The notes beneath the pieces were generated by a model, which saw only the letters and a list, made by a program, of their open reading frames with translations, searched no databases and was not told the origin of the DNA. From positions 160,865 through 198,386 of the forward strand of contig NZ_BQUN01000112.1 of assembly GCF_026008495.1 (NCBI RefSeq): 37,522 nucleotides of DNA, written 5' to 3'. This DNA is from Streptomyces sp. A012304. Lineage in GTDB: Bacteria; Actinomycetota; Actinomycetes; Streptomycetales; Streptomycetaceae. The translations under genes and the position numbers were made by a program. Positions 23,839-31,965 of this stretch are shown here, one piece after another (position 1 is the first letter of the stretch; every line of letters starts with the position of its first letter).

Positions 23839-23938
23839 GCGAGTACCATGACCCCTGTTCAAATGTCCTGTCAATAGCTTGTTGCCTGGAGATTTCGGGG
23901 GTGCCCGTAAGGTGGACGCGTCGAAGGGGGGTTCATCG

Positions 23939-24970
23939 GTGAACGCATCCGGCAAGCAGCGGCCCACGATGGCGGACGTCGCCGCGAAGGCGGGCGTGTC
24001 CCGAGCGCTCGTCTCGATCGTCTTCCGAGGTCAGCCGGGGGCGAGCCGCGAGACCCGGGAGCGGGTGCTGCGCGTCGCCGACGAGATCGGCTACCGCCCC
24101 GACAACGCGGCGCGGCTGCTGGCCCGTGGCCGCAGCCGGACGCTCGGTGTGATGTTCACCGTCCATCAGACCTTCCACGCCGACCTCGTCGAGGGCATCT
24201 ACCCCGAGGCCGAACGGCTCGGCTATGAAGTCCTGCTCTCCGCCACCGGCCAGGGGCGGGGCGAGGCCAAGGCCGTGGAGGCGCTGCTCAGTCACCGCTG
24301 CGAGGCGGTGATCCTCCTCGGCACGGACGCGGCGGCCGCGGACCTCGACGCCCTCGGACAGCGCACGGTCGCCGTGTCGGTCGGCCGTCGCGTCTCCCAG
24401 GCCCGGGTCGACAGCGTGCACACCGCCGAGGGCAAGGGCATCCGGCAGGCCATGGACCATCTCGTCGAACTGGGGCACCGCCGGATCGTGCACATCGATG
24501 GCGGCCGGGGCCCGGGCTCGGCCGAGCGACGGCGGGCCTACCGGGCGGCGATGCGCCGGCACGGCCTGGAGCCCGAGCAGCGGGTGATACCCGGGGAGCA
24601 CACCGAACAGTCGGGCATCGAGACCGGCCGCCTGCTGCTCGCGGAGCGCGACGCGGGGCGCCCCCTGCCGACGGCGGTCCTCGCGGGCAACGACCGGTGC
24701 GCGATGGGCCTGCTCATGTCCCTGAGCCGGGCGGGCGTCGAGGTGCCGCGCGACCTGTCCGTCGTCGGCTACGACGACAGCCACCTCTCCCATCTGATGC
24801 CGATCGGCCTGACCACCGTGCGCCAGGACGCGGTCCTCATGGCGGAGCACGCCGTGCGGTTCGCCGTGGAACGGCTGGAGAACCTCGAACGGGAGCCACG
24901 CGAGGCGGTGCTCGACCCCAAGCTGGTGGTGCGCGGAACCAGCGGCCCGTCCCGGGACGACTCGGCCTGA
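23939..24970 (+). CDS. LacI-family repressor of the sugar importer
   Basis: A 343-residue LacI/GalR regulator. The N-terminal helix-turn-helix and hinge (TMADVAAKAGVSRALVSIVF to YRPDNAARLLARG, about residues 10-60) is followed by a sugar-binding-protein-like domain with LGVMFTVHQTFHADLVEGIY, VDSVHTAEGKGIRQAMDHLV, HRRIVHIDGGRGPGSAERRR, PTAVLAGNDRCAMGLLMSLS and LSVVGYDDSHLSHL, then the C-terminal LTTVRQDAVLMAEHAV. GTG at 23939 has GAAGGGGGG at good spacing; the frame is open further up but without a site. It is divergent from the importer operon across palindromic sites and is very likely their repressor, released by a sugar or sugar derivative. The same palindrome recurs before the second binding protein. 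The effector is unknown. Confidence 0.92.
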   Translation: MNASGKQRPTMADVAAKAGVSRALVSIVFRGQPGASRETRERVLRVADEIGYRPDNAARLLARGRSRTLGVMFTVHQTFHADLVEGIYPEAERLGYEVLLSATGQGRGEAKAVEALLSHRCEAVILLGTDAAAADLDALGQRTVAVSVGRRVSQARVDSVHTAEGKGIRQAMDHLVELGHRRIVHIDGGRGPGSAERRRAYRAAMRRHGLEPEQRVIPGEHTEQSGIETGRLLLAERDAGRPLPTAVLAGNDRCAMGLLMSLSRAGVEVPRDLSVVGYDDSHLSHLMPIGLTTVRQDAVLMAEHAVRFAVERLENLEREPREAVLDPKLVVRGTSGPSRDDSA

Positions 24971-24986
24971 TCCGCCCCCGCCGCCC

Positions 24987-25208
24987 GGGCCGTAGTGGGC
25001 CGTCCCTCACCGTATTGGGCCGCCCTCAGGCCGTCTCAGGCCGTCCCCTGCCATGGCAGGCCGCCCCTGGCCGTGTCAGGTCTGCCCCCTGGCCGTCTCG
25101 GGCCGCCCCAAGCCGTCTCGGGCCGCCCCCCCAGGCCGTACCGGCCCGTCCCCCTGGCCGTATCGGGCGGCCTCCCCGGGCCGAATGGGCCGTCCCCAGG
25201 CCGCCCCA
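24987..25208. repeat. Array of about ten degenerate ~20-23-bp GC-rich repeats
   Basis: Between the lacI stop and the next hairpin, a unit close to GCCGTMTCGGGCCGYCCCCNG recurs head to tail about ten times. Conserved GCCGT and GGGCCG cores are separated by short variable parts (GTCTCGGGCC, GTGTCAGGTC, GTATCGGGCG, GTACCGGCCC). Unit lengths vary, so this is not a CRISPR. The array is G+C-rich even for this genome and lies between two convergent genes. The open frames across it give only Pro/Gly/Arg low-complexity peptides. Its role is unknown. Confidence 0.75.
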
Positions 25209-25310
25209 GTGGATCGCCTCACGGCCGGTGAATCGCACCCGCACGGCGGCACGGCACGCCGGCGCCCGGGCGGCGTGTGCCGACCGGGCCGGTGGGCGGG
25301 GCTCGGTGCG

Positions 25311-25344
25311 GACGTCGACGGGACGGACCCGCCCCGTCGACGTC
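25311..25344. terminator. Bidirectional hairpin between lacI and the second binding protein gene
   Basis: GACGTCGACGGG (25311-25322) pairs perfectly with CCCGTCGACGTC (25333-25344) across a 10-base loop, giving a 12-bp stem 21 bases beyond the stop of the reverse-strand gene. It can serve both convergent transcripts. The rest of the 25209-25364 gap shows nothing further. Confidence 0.7.
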
Positions 25345-25364
25345 GACGTCGGCTCGGCTGGAAG

Positions 25365-26375
25365 CTAGCGCGTCCCCTTGGCCGCGAACGCGGCGACCTC
25401 GTCGACGTTGTCCTTGGTGATGAAGGCCGGACCGGTGAGCACGGGCGCGGTGCCGCCGCCGCTGAAGTTGCCGTTGGTCTTGTAGAGCCACAGGGAGTCG
25501 ACCGCCAGGTAGCCCTGGAGGTAGGGCTGCTGGTCGACCGCGAACTCCACCGTGCCGTCCTGGACCGCCTTGACCAGGTCCTTGTTCAGGTCGAAGGTCG
25601 CGACCTTCGCCTCGCTGCCCGCGTCGGCGACCGACTGCACGGCGGTCAGCGCGATCGGGGCGCCGAGGGTGACCACCTGGTCGATGGAGCCGGCCTGCTT
25701 GAGCTTGGCGGTGATGGTGGACTTCACCGACGGCATGTCGGTGCCGTTGACGTACAGGTTCTCCGTGGTGCCCTTGAAGCCCTTCTTCAGACCCGCGCAC
25801 CGGGCCTCCAGAGCGACCTGGCCCTGCTCCTGGATGACGCAGACGGCGTGCTTGGCGCCGAGCTGGTTGAGCCGCTCGCCGAAGGCCTGGCCGGCGATGT
25901 TCTCGTCCTGGCCGAAGTACTCGAGCATGCCCAGTTCCCGCCAGTCGTCCAGGCCCGAGTTGAAGCCGACGACCGGAATTCCGGCCGCCTTGGCCTTGGC
26001 CACCACGTCCTTCATGGCGTCCGGCTTGGCCGCGGTCAGGGCTATGCCGTCGACCTTCTGGTCGATGGCGTTCTGCACCAGGTTGGCCTGGTTTCCGGCA
26101 CTGGGGTCGCTGGAGTAGACGAGCTTGACGTTGTCCTTGGCGGCGGCGGCCTGGGCCCCCTTGCGGATGAGGTCCCAGAAGGTGTCTCCGGGCGCCGCGT
26201 GGGTGATCATGGCCACGGTCATACGGGGGGTGTCGGCCTTGCCCGCCGAGGCGTCGGCGCCGCCCTCCTCGGCCTTCTTCCCGCCGGAGCTGCTGGAACA
26301 GCCGGCGGCGAGCAGAGTGCCGGCCAGGACGGCGGCGGTCAGGGCGGCGGCTCGGACTCGGTGGTGTCTGCGCAT
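25365..26375 (-). CDS. Orphan sugar-binding lipoprotein
   Basis: A 336-residue Peripla_BP_4 binding protein. The lipoprotein signal is basic MRRHHRVR, a hydrophobic core and lipobox LLAAGC (Cys26), followed by a Ser/Gly/Lys linker. Core segments are MTVAMITHAAPGDTFWDLIR, NLVQNAIDQKVDGIALTAAK, IPVVGFNSGLDDWRELG, and VEFAVDQQPYLQGYLAVDSL, with DQQPYLQGY typical of the RbsB group. No permease or ATPase gene adjoins it, so it probably feeds a transporter encoded elsewhere or the importer at 20080-23190. It is distinct from that importer's own binding protein. ATG at 26375 follows GAGGTG. About 200 bp upstream lies a double copy of the LacI-type operator, so the neighbouring regulator probably controls it. 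Confidence 0.92.
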   Translation of the reverse strand: MRRHHRVRAAALTAAVLAGTLLAAGCSSSSGGKKAEEGGADASAGKADTPRMTVAMITHAAPGDTFWDLIRKGAQAAAAKDNVKLVYSSDPSAGNQANLVQNAIDQKVDGIALTAAKPDAMKDVVAKAKAAGIPVVGFNSGLDDWRELGMLEYFGQDENIAGQAFGERLNQLGAKHAVCVIQEQGQVALEARCAGLKKGFKGTTENLYVNGTDMPSVKSTITAKLKQAGSIDQVVTLGAPIALTAVQSVADAGSEAKVATFDLNKDLVKAVQDGTVEFAVDQQPYLQGYLAVDSLWLYKTNGNFSGGGTAPVLTGPAFITKDNVDEVAAFAAKGTR

Positions 26376-26576
26376 GCTCGGTGCACCTCACTGTGCGGGC
26401 GGGGTCGGGGAGGCGGCGGGGAACGGGTGCCCGGCCGCGGCCCTCGGGGGCGCGGCGGGGCGGTATGAGCGGTGCGGCACATCGCGGACCCCGGGCGGGC
26501 AGCCCGACCACGACCACGGAGGCCACGCCGCGTGGTCCGGCGGCGAGAGCACGTGGAGTCCCCACCGCCCACCATG

Positions 26577-26611
26577 GTCACTAGAGCGCTGTATTAGCGC
26601 GCTCTAGTGAC
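26577..26611 (-). promoter_or_regulatory. Operator O3: double operator before the orphan binding protein
   Basis: GTCACTAGAGCGC (26577-26589) and GCGCTCTAGTGAC (26599-26611) form perfect 13-bp arms around a 9-base centre. Equivalently, two imperfect copies of TAGAGCGCTCTA (26582-26593 and 26595-26606) lie 13 bp apart. The site is about 200 bp upstream of the orphan binding-protein start. The central reverse-strand TAATAC could be a -10 box. It matches O1 and O2, so control by the same LacI protein is likely. Confidence 0.65.
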
Positions 26612-26664
26612 AGGTACTATGGGGCGGCCCGGGGAGGATGTCAACGAACCAGGCAGCGGCCGGT

Positions 26665-27534
26665 TCAGCCCAGCCTGCGGAAGAGCCCCTCCTGCACGAC
26701 CGACACGACCAGTCGCCCCGCACGGTCGTAGATCCGGCCCCGCGCCAGCCCGCGCCCGCCCACCGCGATCGGCGACTCCTGGTCGTACAGCAGCCACTCG
26801 TCCGCGCGGAACGGCCGGTGGAACCACATCGCGTGGTCCAGCGACGCCATGTCGAAGTTCCGCGGGCCCCACAGCGGCTCCACCGGCAGACGGACGGCGT
26901 CCAGGAGGGTCATGTCGCTGGCGTAGGTCAGCGCGCACGTGTGCACGAGCGGATCGTCGCCGAGCGGCCCGACCGCGCGCATCCACACCGCGCTGCGCGG
27001 CTCGGCGTCCTTGACCTCCGCGGGGCTCCAGCGCAGCCCGTCCGCGTAGCGGATGTCGAAGGGCTGGCGGCGCGCCATCCGCTCCAGCTGCTCGGGCAGC
27101 GCGCCCAGATGCTCCCGGATCTCCTCCGCGACCGTCGGCAGCGACTCCGGGTCCGGGACCTCCCGGGCCGGCGGCAGTTGGTGCTCGAAGGGACCTTCCT
27201 CGGGCTTGTGGAAGGAAGCGGTCAGATTGAAGATCGTCCTGCCCTGCTGCACCGCGGTGACCCGGCGCGTGGTGAACGACCGCCCGTCCCGCACCCGCTC
27301 CACCTGGTAGACGATCGGCACGCCGGGCCGGCCCGGGCGCAGGAAGTACGCGTGCAGCGAGTGCACGGGCCGTTCGCCGTCCGTGGTGCGGCCGGCCGCG
27401 ACCAGCGCCTGGCCCGCCACCTGGCCGCCGAAGACCCGCTGGAGCGACTCCTGCGGGCTGCGGCCGCGGAAGATGTTGACCTCGATCTGCTCCAGGTCGA
27501 GCAGATCGACGAGCCTCTCGGCCGGATTCGTCAT
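26665..27534 (-). CDS. tesB: Acyl-CoA thioesterase II
   Basis: A 289-residue double-hotdog thioesterase hydrolysing acyl-CoA to free acid and CoA in the cytoplasm. The first hotdog has FGGQVAGQALVAAGRTTDGE and HSLHAYFLRPG; the second has the catalytic Asp in LTYASDMTLLDA, the Ser/Thr position in ASLDHAMWFHRPF, and the Gln in VVSVVQEGLFR, matching the Asp/Thr/Gln network of the E. coli enzyme (with Ser instead of Thr, common in actinobacteria). ATG at 27534 has AGGAGAGA upstream, so the frame to 27570 is not used. It lies 19 bp after the stop of the helicase gene on the same strand and may be co-transcribed with it. It is not connected functionally to the sugar genes. Confidence 0.95.
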   Translation of the reverse strand: MTNPAERLVDLLDLEQIEVNIFRGRSPQESLQRVFGGQVAGQALVAAGRTTDGERPVHSLHAYFLRPGRPGVPIVYQVERVRDGRSFTTRRVTAVQQGRTIFNLTASFHKPEEGPFEHQLPPAREVPDPESLPTVAEEIREHLGALPEQLERMARRQPFDIRYADGLRWSPAEVKDAEPRSAVWMRAVGPLGDDPLVHTCALTYASDMTLLDAVRLPVEPLWGPRNFDMASLDHAMWFHRPFRADEWLLYDQESPIAVGGRGLARGRIYDRAGRLVVSVVQEGLFRRLG

Positions 27535-27553
27535 GGGCGTGTCTCTCCTGTGC

Positions 27554-30067
27554 TCACAGCTGGCCGACATCGGTGACGCGGACGACCGCGCGGCCCTCGG
27601 CGTCGGAGGCCGTGAGGTCCACCTCCGCGCTGATGCCCCAGTCGTGGTCGCCGTTCGGGTCGTCGAAGATCTGCCGGACGCGCCACAGACGGTTCTGCGG
27701 CTCCTCCTGGATGACGAGCAGCTTGGGGCCGCGGGCGTTCGGCCCGGTGCCGAGGTCGTCGTACTCGTCCCAGTACCTGTCCATCGCCTCGCCCCACGCG
27801 TCGGCGTCCCAGCCGGACTCGGCGTCCATCTCGCCCAGCTCCGCCACCTGGTCCAGGGCGGCGAGCTCGACCCGGCGGAACATCGCGTTGCGGACGAGGA
27901 CCCGGAAGGCGCGCGCGTTGGTGGTGACCGGCTTGACCTCGTCGGCCTTCTCCTGCGCCTCCTCGGCGGTCATCTCCTCCGGGTTGGCCAGCTGCTCCCA
28001 CTCGTCCAGCAGGCTGGAGTCGACCTGGCGCACCATCTCGCCCAGCCACTCGATCAGATCCTGGAGGTCCTCCGACTTCAGATCGTCGGGGACGGTGTGG
28101 TCGAGGGCCTTGTACGCGCCGGCCAGATAGCGCAGCACGATGCCCTCGGTGCGGGCCAGCTCGTAGTACGACACCAGCTCCGTGAAGGACAGCGCCCGCT
28201 CGTACATGTCGCGGATCACCGACTTCGGCGACAGCGGATGGTCACCGACCCACGGGTGGCTCTTGCGGTACGTGTTGTACGCGTGGAAGAGCAGCTCCTC
28301 CAGCGGCTTCGGGTAGGTGACGTCCTGGAGGCGCTCCATGCGCTCCTCGTACTCCACACCGTCCGCCTTCATCGCGGCGACCGCCTCACCGCGCGCCTTG
28401 TTCTGCTGCGCGGCGAGGATCTGGCGCGGGTCGTCGAGCGTGGACTCCACGACGGACACCATGTCGAGCGCGTACGACGGCGACTCCGGGTCCAGCAGCT
28501 CGAACGCGGCCAGCGCGAAGGTGGACAGCGGCTGGTTCAGCGCGAAGTCCTGCTGGAGGTCCACGGTGAGCCGGACGATCCGGCCCGTGGCGTCCGGCAC
28601 GTCGAGCTTCTCCACGATCCCGCCGTCCAACAGCGAACGGTAGATGGCGATCGCGCGCCGGATGTGCCGCAACTGCTGCTTGCGCGGCTCGTGGTTGTCC
28701 TCCAGCAGCCGCCGCATCGCCTCGAAGGCGTTGCCGGGCCGGGCGATCACCGACAGCAGCATCGTGTGCGTCACCCGGAACCGCGAGGTCAGCGGCTCCG
28801 GTTCGGACTCGATGAGCTTCTCGAAGGTGTTCTCCGTCCAGCCGACGAAACCCTCCGGCGCCTTCTTCCGGACCACCTTGCGGCGCTTCTTCGGGTCGTC
28901 GCCGGCCTTGGCGAGCGCCTTCTCGTTCTCGATGACGTGCTCCGGCGCCTGCGCCACCACGAAGCCGGCCGTGTCGAAGCCGGCCCGCCCGGCCCGGCCC
29001 GCGATCTGGTGGAACTCCCGCGCCCGCAGCGTGCGCACCCGGTTGCCGTCGTACTTCGTCAGCGCCGTGAACAGCACGGTGCGGATGGGCACGTTGACGC
29101 CGACGCCCAGGGTGTCCGTGCCGCAGATCACCTTCAGCAGACCGGCCTGGGCGAGCTTCTCCACCAGGCGCCGGTACTTGGGCAGCATGCCGGCGTGGTG
29201 CACGCCGATGCCGTGCCGCACGTAACGCGAGAGGTTGCGGCCGAACTTGGTGGTGAAGCGGAAGTTGCCGATCAGCTCGGCGATCTTCTCCTTCTCCTCC
29301 CGCGAGCACATGTTGATGCTCATCAACGCCTGCGCCCGCTCCACCGCCTGCGCCTGAGTGAAGTGCACGATGTAGACGGGCGCCTGCTTCGTCTCCAGCA
29401 GGTCGGTGAGTGTCTCGGTGAGCGGCGTGTACCGGTACTCGTACGACAGCGGCACGGGCCGGGTCGCCGAGCGGACCACCGCGGTCGGGCGGCCGGTGCG
29501 GCGGGTGAGGTCCTTCTCGAAGAAGGAGACGTCGCCGAGCGTGGCAGACATCAGCACGAACTGCGCCTGCGGCAGCTCCAGGATGGGGATCTGCCAGGCC
29601 CAGCCGCGGTCGCCCTCCGCGTAGAAGTGGAACTCGTCCATGACGACCTGGCCGACGTCCGCGTCCTTGCCGTCGCGCAGCGCGATCGAGGCGAGCACCT
29701 CGGCGGTGCAGCAGATGACCGGGGCGTCGGCGTTGACGGACGCGTCGCCGGTGAGCATGCCGACGTTCTCCGTGCCGAAGAGCTTGCACAGCTCGAAGAA
29801 CTTCTCCGACACCAGCGCCTTGATGGGAGCCGTGTAGAAGGTGACCTCGTCACGGGCGAGCGCCGCGAAGTGCGCCCCTGCCGCGATCATGCTCTTGCCG
29901 GAGCCGGTGGGCGTCGACACGATCACGTTCGCGCCGGAGACCGCCTCGATCAGCGCCTCCTCCTGATGCGGGTAGAGCGTGAGACCGCGCTCCTCGGCCC
30001 AGGACTCGAAGGCGTCGTACAGGGCGTCGGGATCTGCGGTCGGCGGCAACTGATCGATGAGGGTCAC
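27554..30067 (-). CDS. DEAD/DEAH-box helicase with DUF3516 domain
   Basis: An 837-residue superfamily 2 helicase of the Ski2/Mtr4-like class. After the Q-like YPHQEEALIE, Walker A is STPTGSGKS (residues 51-59), motif Ib-like TAPIKALVSEKF, motif II DEFHFY (144-149), motif III MSATLGD, then the C-terminal motor with VHHAGMLPKYRRLVEKL, KVICGTDTLGVGVNVP and EFHQIAGRAGRAGFDTAGFV (motif VI). The remaining C-terminal part is the DUF3516 region typical of Streptomyces and Mycobacterium proteins. It is likely an RNA helicase, though DNA cannot be excluded. GTG at 30067 begins VTLIDQL; the G-rich sequence just upstream is close to it. Further upstream in frame there is only noise. The thioesterase gene follows after 19 bp. 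Confidence 0.93.
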   Translation of the reverse strand: MTLIDQLPPTADPDALYDAFESWAEERGLTLYPHQEEALIEAVSGANVIVSTPTGSGKSMIAAGAHFAALARDEVTFYTAPIKALVSEKFFELCKLFGTENVGMLTGDASVNADAPVICCTAEVLASIALRDGKDADVGQVVMDEFHFYAEGDRGWAWQIPILELPQAQFVLMSATLGDVSFFEKDLTRRTGRPTAVVRSATRPVPLSYEYRYTPLTETLTDLLETKQAPVYIVHFTQAQAVERAQALMSINMCSREEKEKIAELIGNFRFTTKFGRNLSRYVRHGIGVHHAGMLPKYRRLVEKLAQAGLLKVICGTDTLGVGVNVPIRTVLFTALTKYDGNRVRTLRAREFHQIAGRAGRAGFDTAGFVVAQAPEHVIENEKALAKAGDDPKKRRKVVRKKAPEGFVGWTENTFEKLIESEPEPLTSRFRVTHTMLLSVIARPGNAFEAMRRLLEDNHEPRKQQLRHIRRAIAIYRSLLDGGIVEKLDVPDATGRIVRLTVDLQQDFALNQPLSTFALAAFELLDPESPSYALDMVSVVESTLDDPRQILAAQQNKARGEAVAAMKADGVEYEERMERLQDVTYPKPLEELLFHAYNTYRKSHPWVGDHPLSPKSVIRDMYERALSFTELVSYYELARTEGIVLRYLAGAYKALDHTVPDDLKSEDLQDLIEWLGEMVRQVDSSLLDEWEQLANPEEMTAEEAQEKADEVKPVTTNARAFRVLVRNAMFRRVELAALDQVAELGEMDAESGWDADAWGEAMDRYWDEYDDLGTGPNARGPKLLVIQEEPQNRLWRVRQIFDDPNGDHDWGISAEVDLTASDAEGRAVVRVTDVGQL

Positions 30068-30213
30068 GCCCCCATCTTGCCTGCCCGGGCGCCTCAGGGG
30101 GGAATCGGATGCCCGTCCGAAGATCACGGCGGCTACGCTGTGTCGCCGACGGAGCGTCGACGCACCCGGGTCAACTGGACAGCGGCACACGAGGAATGGG
30201 GCGGGCAACGGCC

Positions 30214-31008
30214 ATGATGGGACCAGCACACTCACTGTCGGGCGCCGCCGCCTGGCTCGGCGTGGGCGCGGCGGCCGCCGCGGCCGGCCACTCGATGCCC
30301 TGGCCCGTGCTGTTGTCCGGGGCGCTGATCTGCGCCGGCGCCGCGCTCGCCCCCGACCTCGACCACAAGGCCGCGACGATCTCCCGGGCCTTCGGGCCCG
30401 TCTCCCGCTGGCTGTGCGAGATCGTCGACAAGCTCTCCTACGCCGTCTACAAGGCCACGAAGAAGCAGGGCGACCCGCGCCGCTCCGGCGGGCACCGCAC
30501 GCTGACACACACCTGGCTGTGGGCGGTGATGATCGGCGCGGGCGCCTCGGTGCTGGCGGTCACCGGGGGCCGCTGGGCGGTGCTGGCGCTCCTCTTCGTG
30601 CACATGGTGCTGGCGATCGAGGGCCTGCTGTGGCGGGCGGCGCGCGGCTCCAGCAGCGACGTGCTGGTGTGGCTGCTGGCGGCGACCAGCGCCTGGATCA
30701 TCGCCGGGATCCTGGACAAGCCCGGCAACGGCGCGGACTGGCTGTTCACCGAGCCCGGACAGGAGTACCTGTGGCTGGGGCTGCCGATCCTGCTCGGCGC
30801 CCTGGTGCACGACATCGGTGACGCGCTGACCGTCTCGGGCTGTCCGGTCCTGTGGCCCATACCGATCGGCCGCAAGCGCTGGTACCCGATCGGTCCGCCC
30901 AAGGCGATGCGGTTCCGGGCGGGCAGCTGGGTCGAGCTGAAGGTGCTGATGCCGGTGTTCATGCTCCTCGGGGGAGTGGGCGGCGCGGCCGCGCTCAACG
31001 TCATCTGA
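30214..31008 (+). CDS. YdjM-like membrane-bound metal-dependent hydrolase
   Basis: A 264-residue inner-membrane protein of the YdjM/PF04307 type (putative metal-dependent hydrolase). It opens with MMGPAHSLSGAAAWLGVGAA, where the early His is conserved, then ALAPDLDHKAATISRAFGP (the PDxDH metal-ligand signature) and GGHRTLTHT (the HRxxTHT-like motif), and later GALVHDIGDALTVSG (a further His/Asp pair). Five or more hydrophobic segments are visible. The active site would face the membrane or periplasm; substrates are not established. Start: ATG 30214 or 30217 (MMGPAH) is favoured by family; ATG 30196 would add six residues and its ribosome site is too close. It is divergent from the helicase gene with 146 bp between and convergent with rpmE2 with only 10 bp between. 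Confidence 0.85.
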   Translation: MMGPAHSLSGAAAWLGVGAAAAAAGHSMPWPVLLSGALICAGAALAPDLDHKAATISRAFGPVSRWLCEIVDKLSYAVYKATKKQGDPRRSGGHRTLTHTWLWAVMIGAGASVLAVTGGRWAVLALLFVHMVLAIEGLLWRAARGSSSDVLVWLLAATSAWIIAGILDKPGNGADWLFTEPGQEYLWLGLPILLGALVHDIGDALTVSGCPVLWPIPIGRKRWYPIGPPKAMRFRAGSWVELKVLMPVFMLLGGVGGAAALNVI

Positions 31009-31018
31009 CTCGCGCGGT

Positions 31019-31273
31019 TCAGCTCGTGGCCCCCTCGCCGTAGCGGCGTTCGAAGCGGGCGACGCGGCCCTCCGTGTCCACCGTGCGTGCCTTGCCGGTG
31101 TAGAAGGGATGGCTCTCGGAGGAGATCTCCACGTCCACGACCGGGTAGGTCTCGCCGTCGTCCCAGTCGATCGTCTGGTCGCTGGTCGCGGTGGACCGGG
31201 TCAGGAAGGCGTAGCCGGCGGCGCGATCGCGGAAGACGACCGGGTGGTAGTCGGGGTGCTTGTCCTGCTGCAT
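31019..31273 (-). CDS. rpmE2: 50S ribosomal protein L31 type B (zinc-free)
   Basis: An 84-residue L31 beginning MQQDKHPDYHPVVFRDRAAG and containing SDQTIDWDDGETYPVVDVEI and SSESHPFYTGKARTVDTEGR, typical of type B L31. It has no cysteine at all, so it cannot use the CxxC zinc site of type A L31; these paralogues usually replace the zinc form under zinc limitation. ATG at 31273 has GGAGGAG upstream. It is 50 bp downstream of the DUF5709 gene on the same strand. I saw no AT-rich Zur-like palindrome in that 50-bp gap, so any zinc control would have to act further upstream. Confidence 0.96.
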   Translation of the reverse strand: MQQDKHPDYHPVVFRDRAAGYAFLTRSTATSDQTIDWDDGETYPVVDVEISSESHPFYTGKARTVDTEGRVARFERRYGEGATS

Positions 31274-31323
31274 ACGTGCTCCTCCTGCGACGGGGCGACG
31301 GCGCGGGGCCGTGGCCCGCGGGA

Positions 31324-31794
31324 TCAGCCGGGGAGGACGTCCTCGTCGACGATGTGCACGGCCGCCTCCTCGGCGGAGGCGGCCGCCCCGTCGATACCGA
31401 CGTCCGTGGCGACCAGGGCGCTCTCCTCGTCCTCGTGGGCGCCCTCGTCCGGTGCGACGAGCCGGCCGGAGCGGACCGCGCCGACCTCGTTGTCCAGGAG
31501 TTCCCCGTCGGTGCCGTCGCAGTCGCCGAGGCCGTCGCTGTCGGGGGCGACCAGGTCCGGCTGCTCCTCGGCGAGCCGCTGTTCCAGGCTCTCGCCCCGC
31601 TGGCGCTCCGCGGCCGTCACACCGGTGTGCTCCACCGCCCACGGCCGCTCCGGAGGCGACCAGCCCCGGTCCAGGGGATCGGCGACCCCGTCGTTCTCCA
31701 GCGTGTCCTCCGCGTCGAGCAGACCGGCGTCGTCCTGGATCTCGGACGCGTCGGGCTGGTAGACGTCGTCCCCCCATCCGTCGGCGCTGTTCAC
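31324..31794 (-). CDS. DUF5709 family protein
   Basis: A 156-residue, strongly acidic, soluble protein with the Streptomyces DUF5709 pattern: ADGWGDDVYQPDASEIQDDA at the start, DPLDRGWSPPERPWAVEHTG, GESLEQRLAEEQPD, GTDGELLDNEVGAVRSGRLV, APDEGAHEDEESALVATDVG and a C-terminal AASAEEAAVHIVDED. The many Asp and Glu residues suggest largely disordered structure. The function is unknown. GTG at 31794 has GGAGG six bases before it, which fixes the start. It lies upstream of rpmE2, possibly in the same transcript. Confidence 0.9.
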   Translation of the reverse strand: MNSADGWGDDVYQPDASEIQDDAGLLDAEDTLENDGVADPLDRGWSPPERPWAVEHTGVTAAERQRGESLEQRLAEEQPDLVAPDSDGLGDCDGTDGELLDNEVGAVRSGRLVAPDEGAHEDEESALVATDVGIDGAAASAEEAAVHIVDEDVLPG

Positions 31795-31965
31795 GGGTAC
31801 CTCCAGGGGATGACGGGCCCGTCCTCACCGCGGTCGGCGGTGGGACGCCTTCGCACGGGGCACCGGCTGAGGGCGGCGTGTTCCGGAGGGGGCGGCCCGG
31901 CCGCTTTCCGCGAGGGTGCCGCTCTCCAGCGTTCCACTCCGCTTCGGGGGCGCGCAACGGCAACG

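Larger units (their letters stand above)
23191..23938. other. 748-bp control region between importer operon and lacI-type gene
   Basis: I see no gene here. It is less G+C-rich than the rest. It contains two LacI-type palindromes, two candidate promoters facing the importer, a 14-bp palindrome CCGCGGGCCCGCGG at 23227-23240 just upstream of the binding-protein gene, and a GAAGGGGGG ribosome site for the regulator. The short open frames inside look like noise. Confidence 0.7.

Noticed and set aside
24987..25208. CRISPR array
   Set aside because: Units are degenerate, of variable length and have no unique spacers; no cas gene is present.
27383..30217. Forward open frame of 944 codons opposite the DUF3516 helicase
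   Set aside because: Antisense shadow of the helicase; Leu/Arg/Asp/His-rich product without motifs or ribosome site.
31274..31323. Zur box upstream of rpmE2
   Set aside because: No AT-rich palindrome of the expected kind is visible in the gap.
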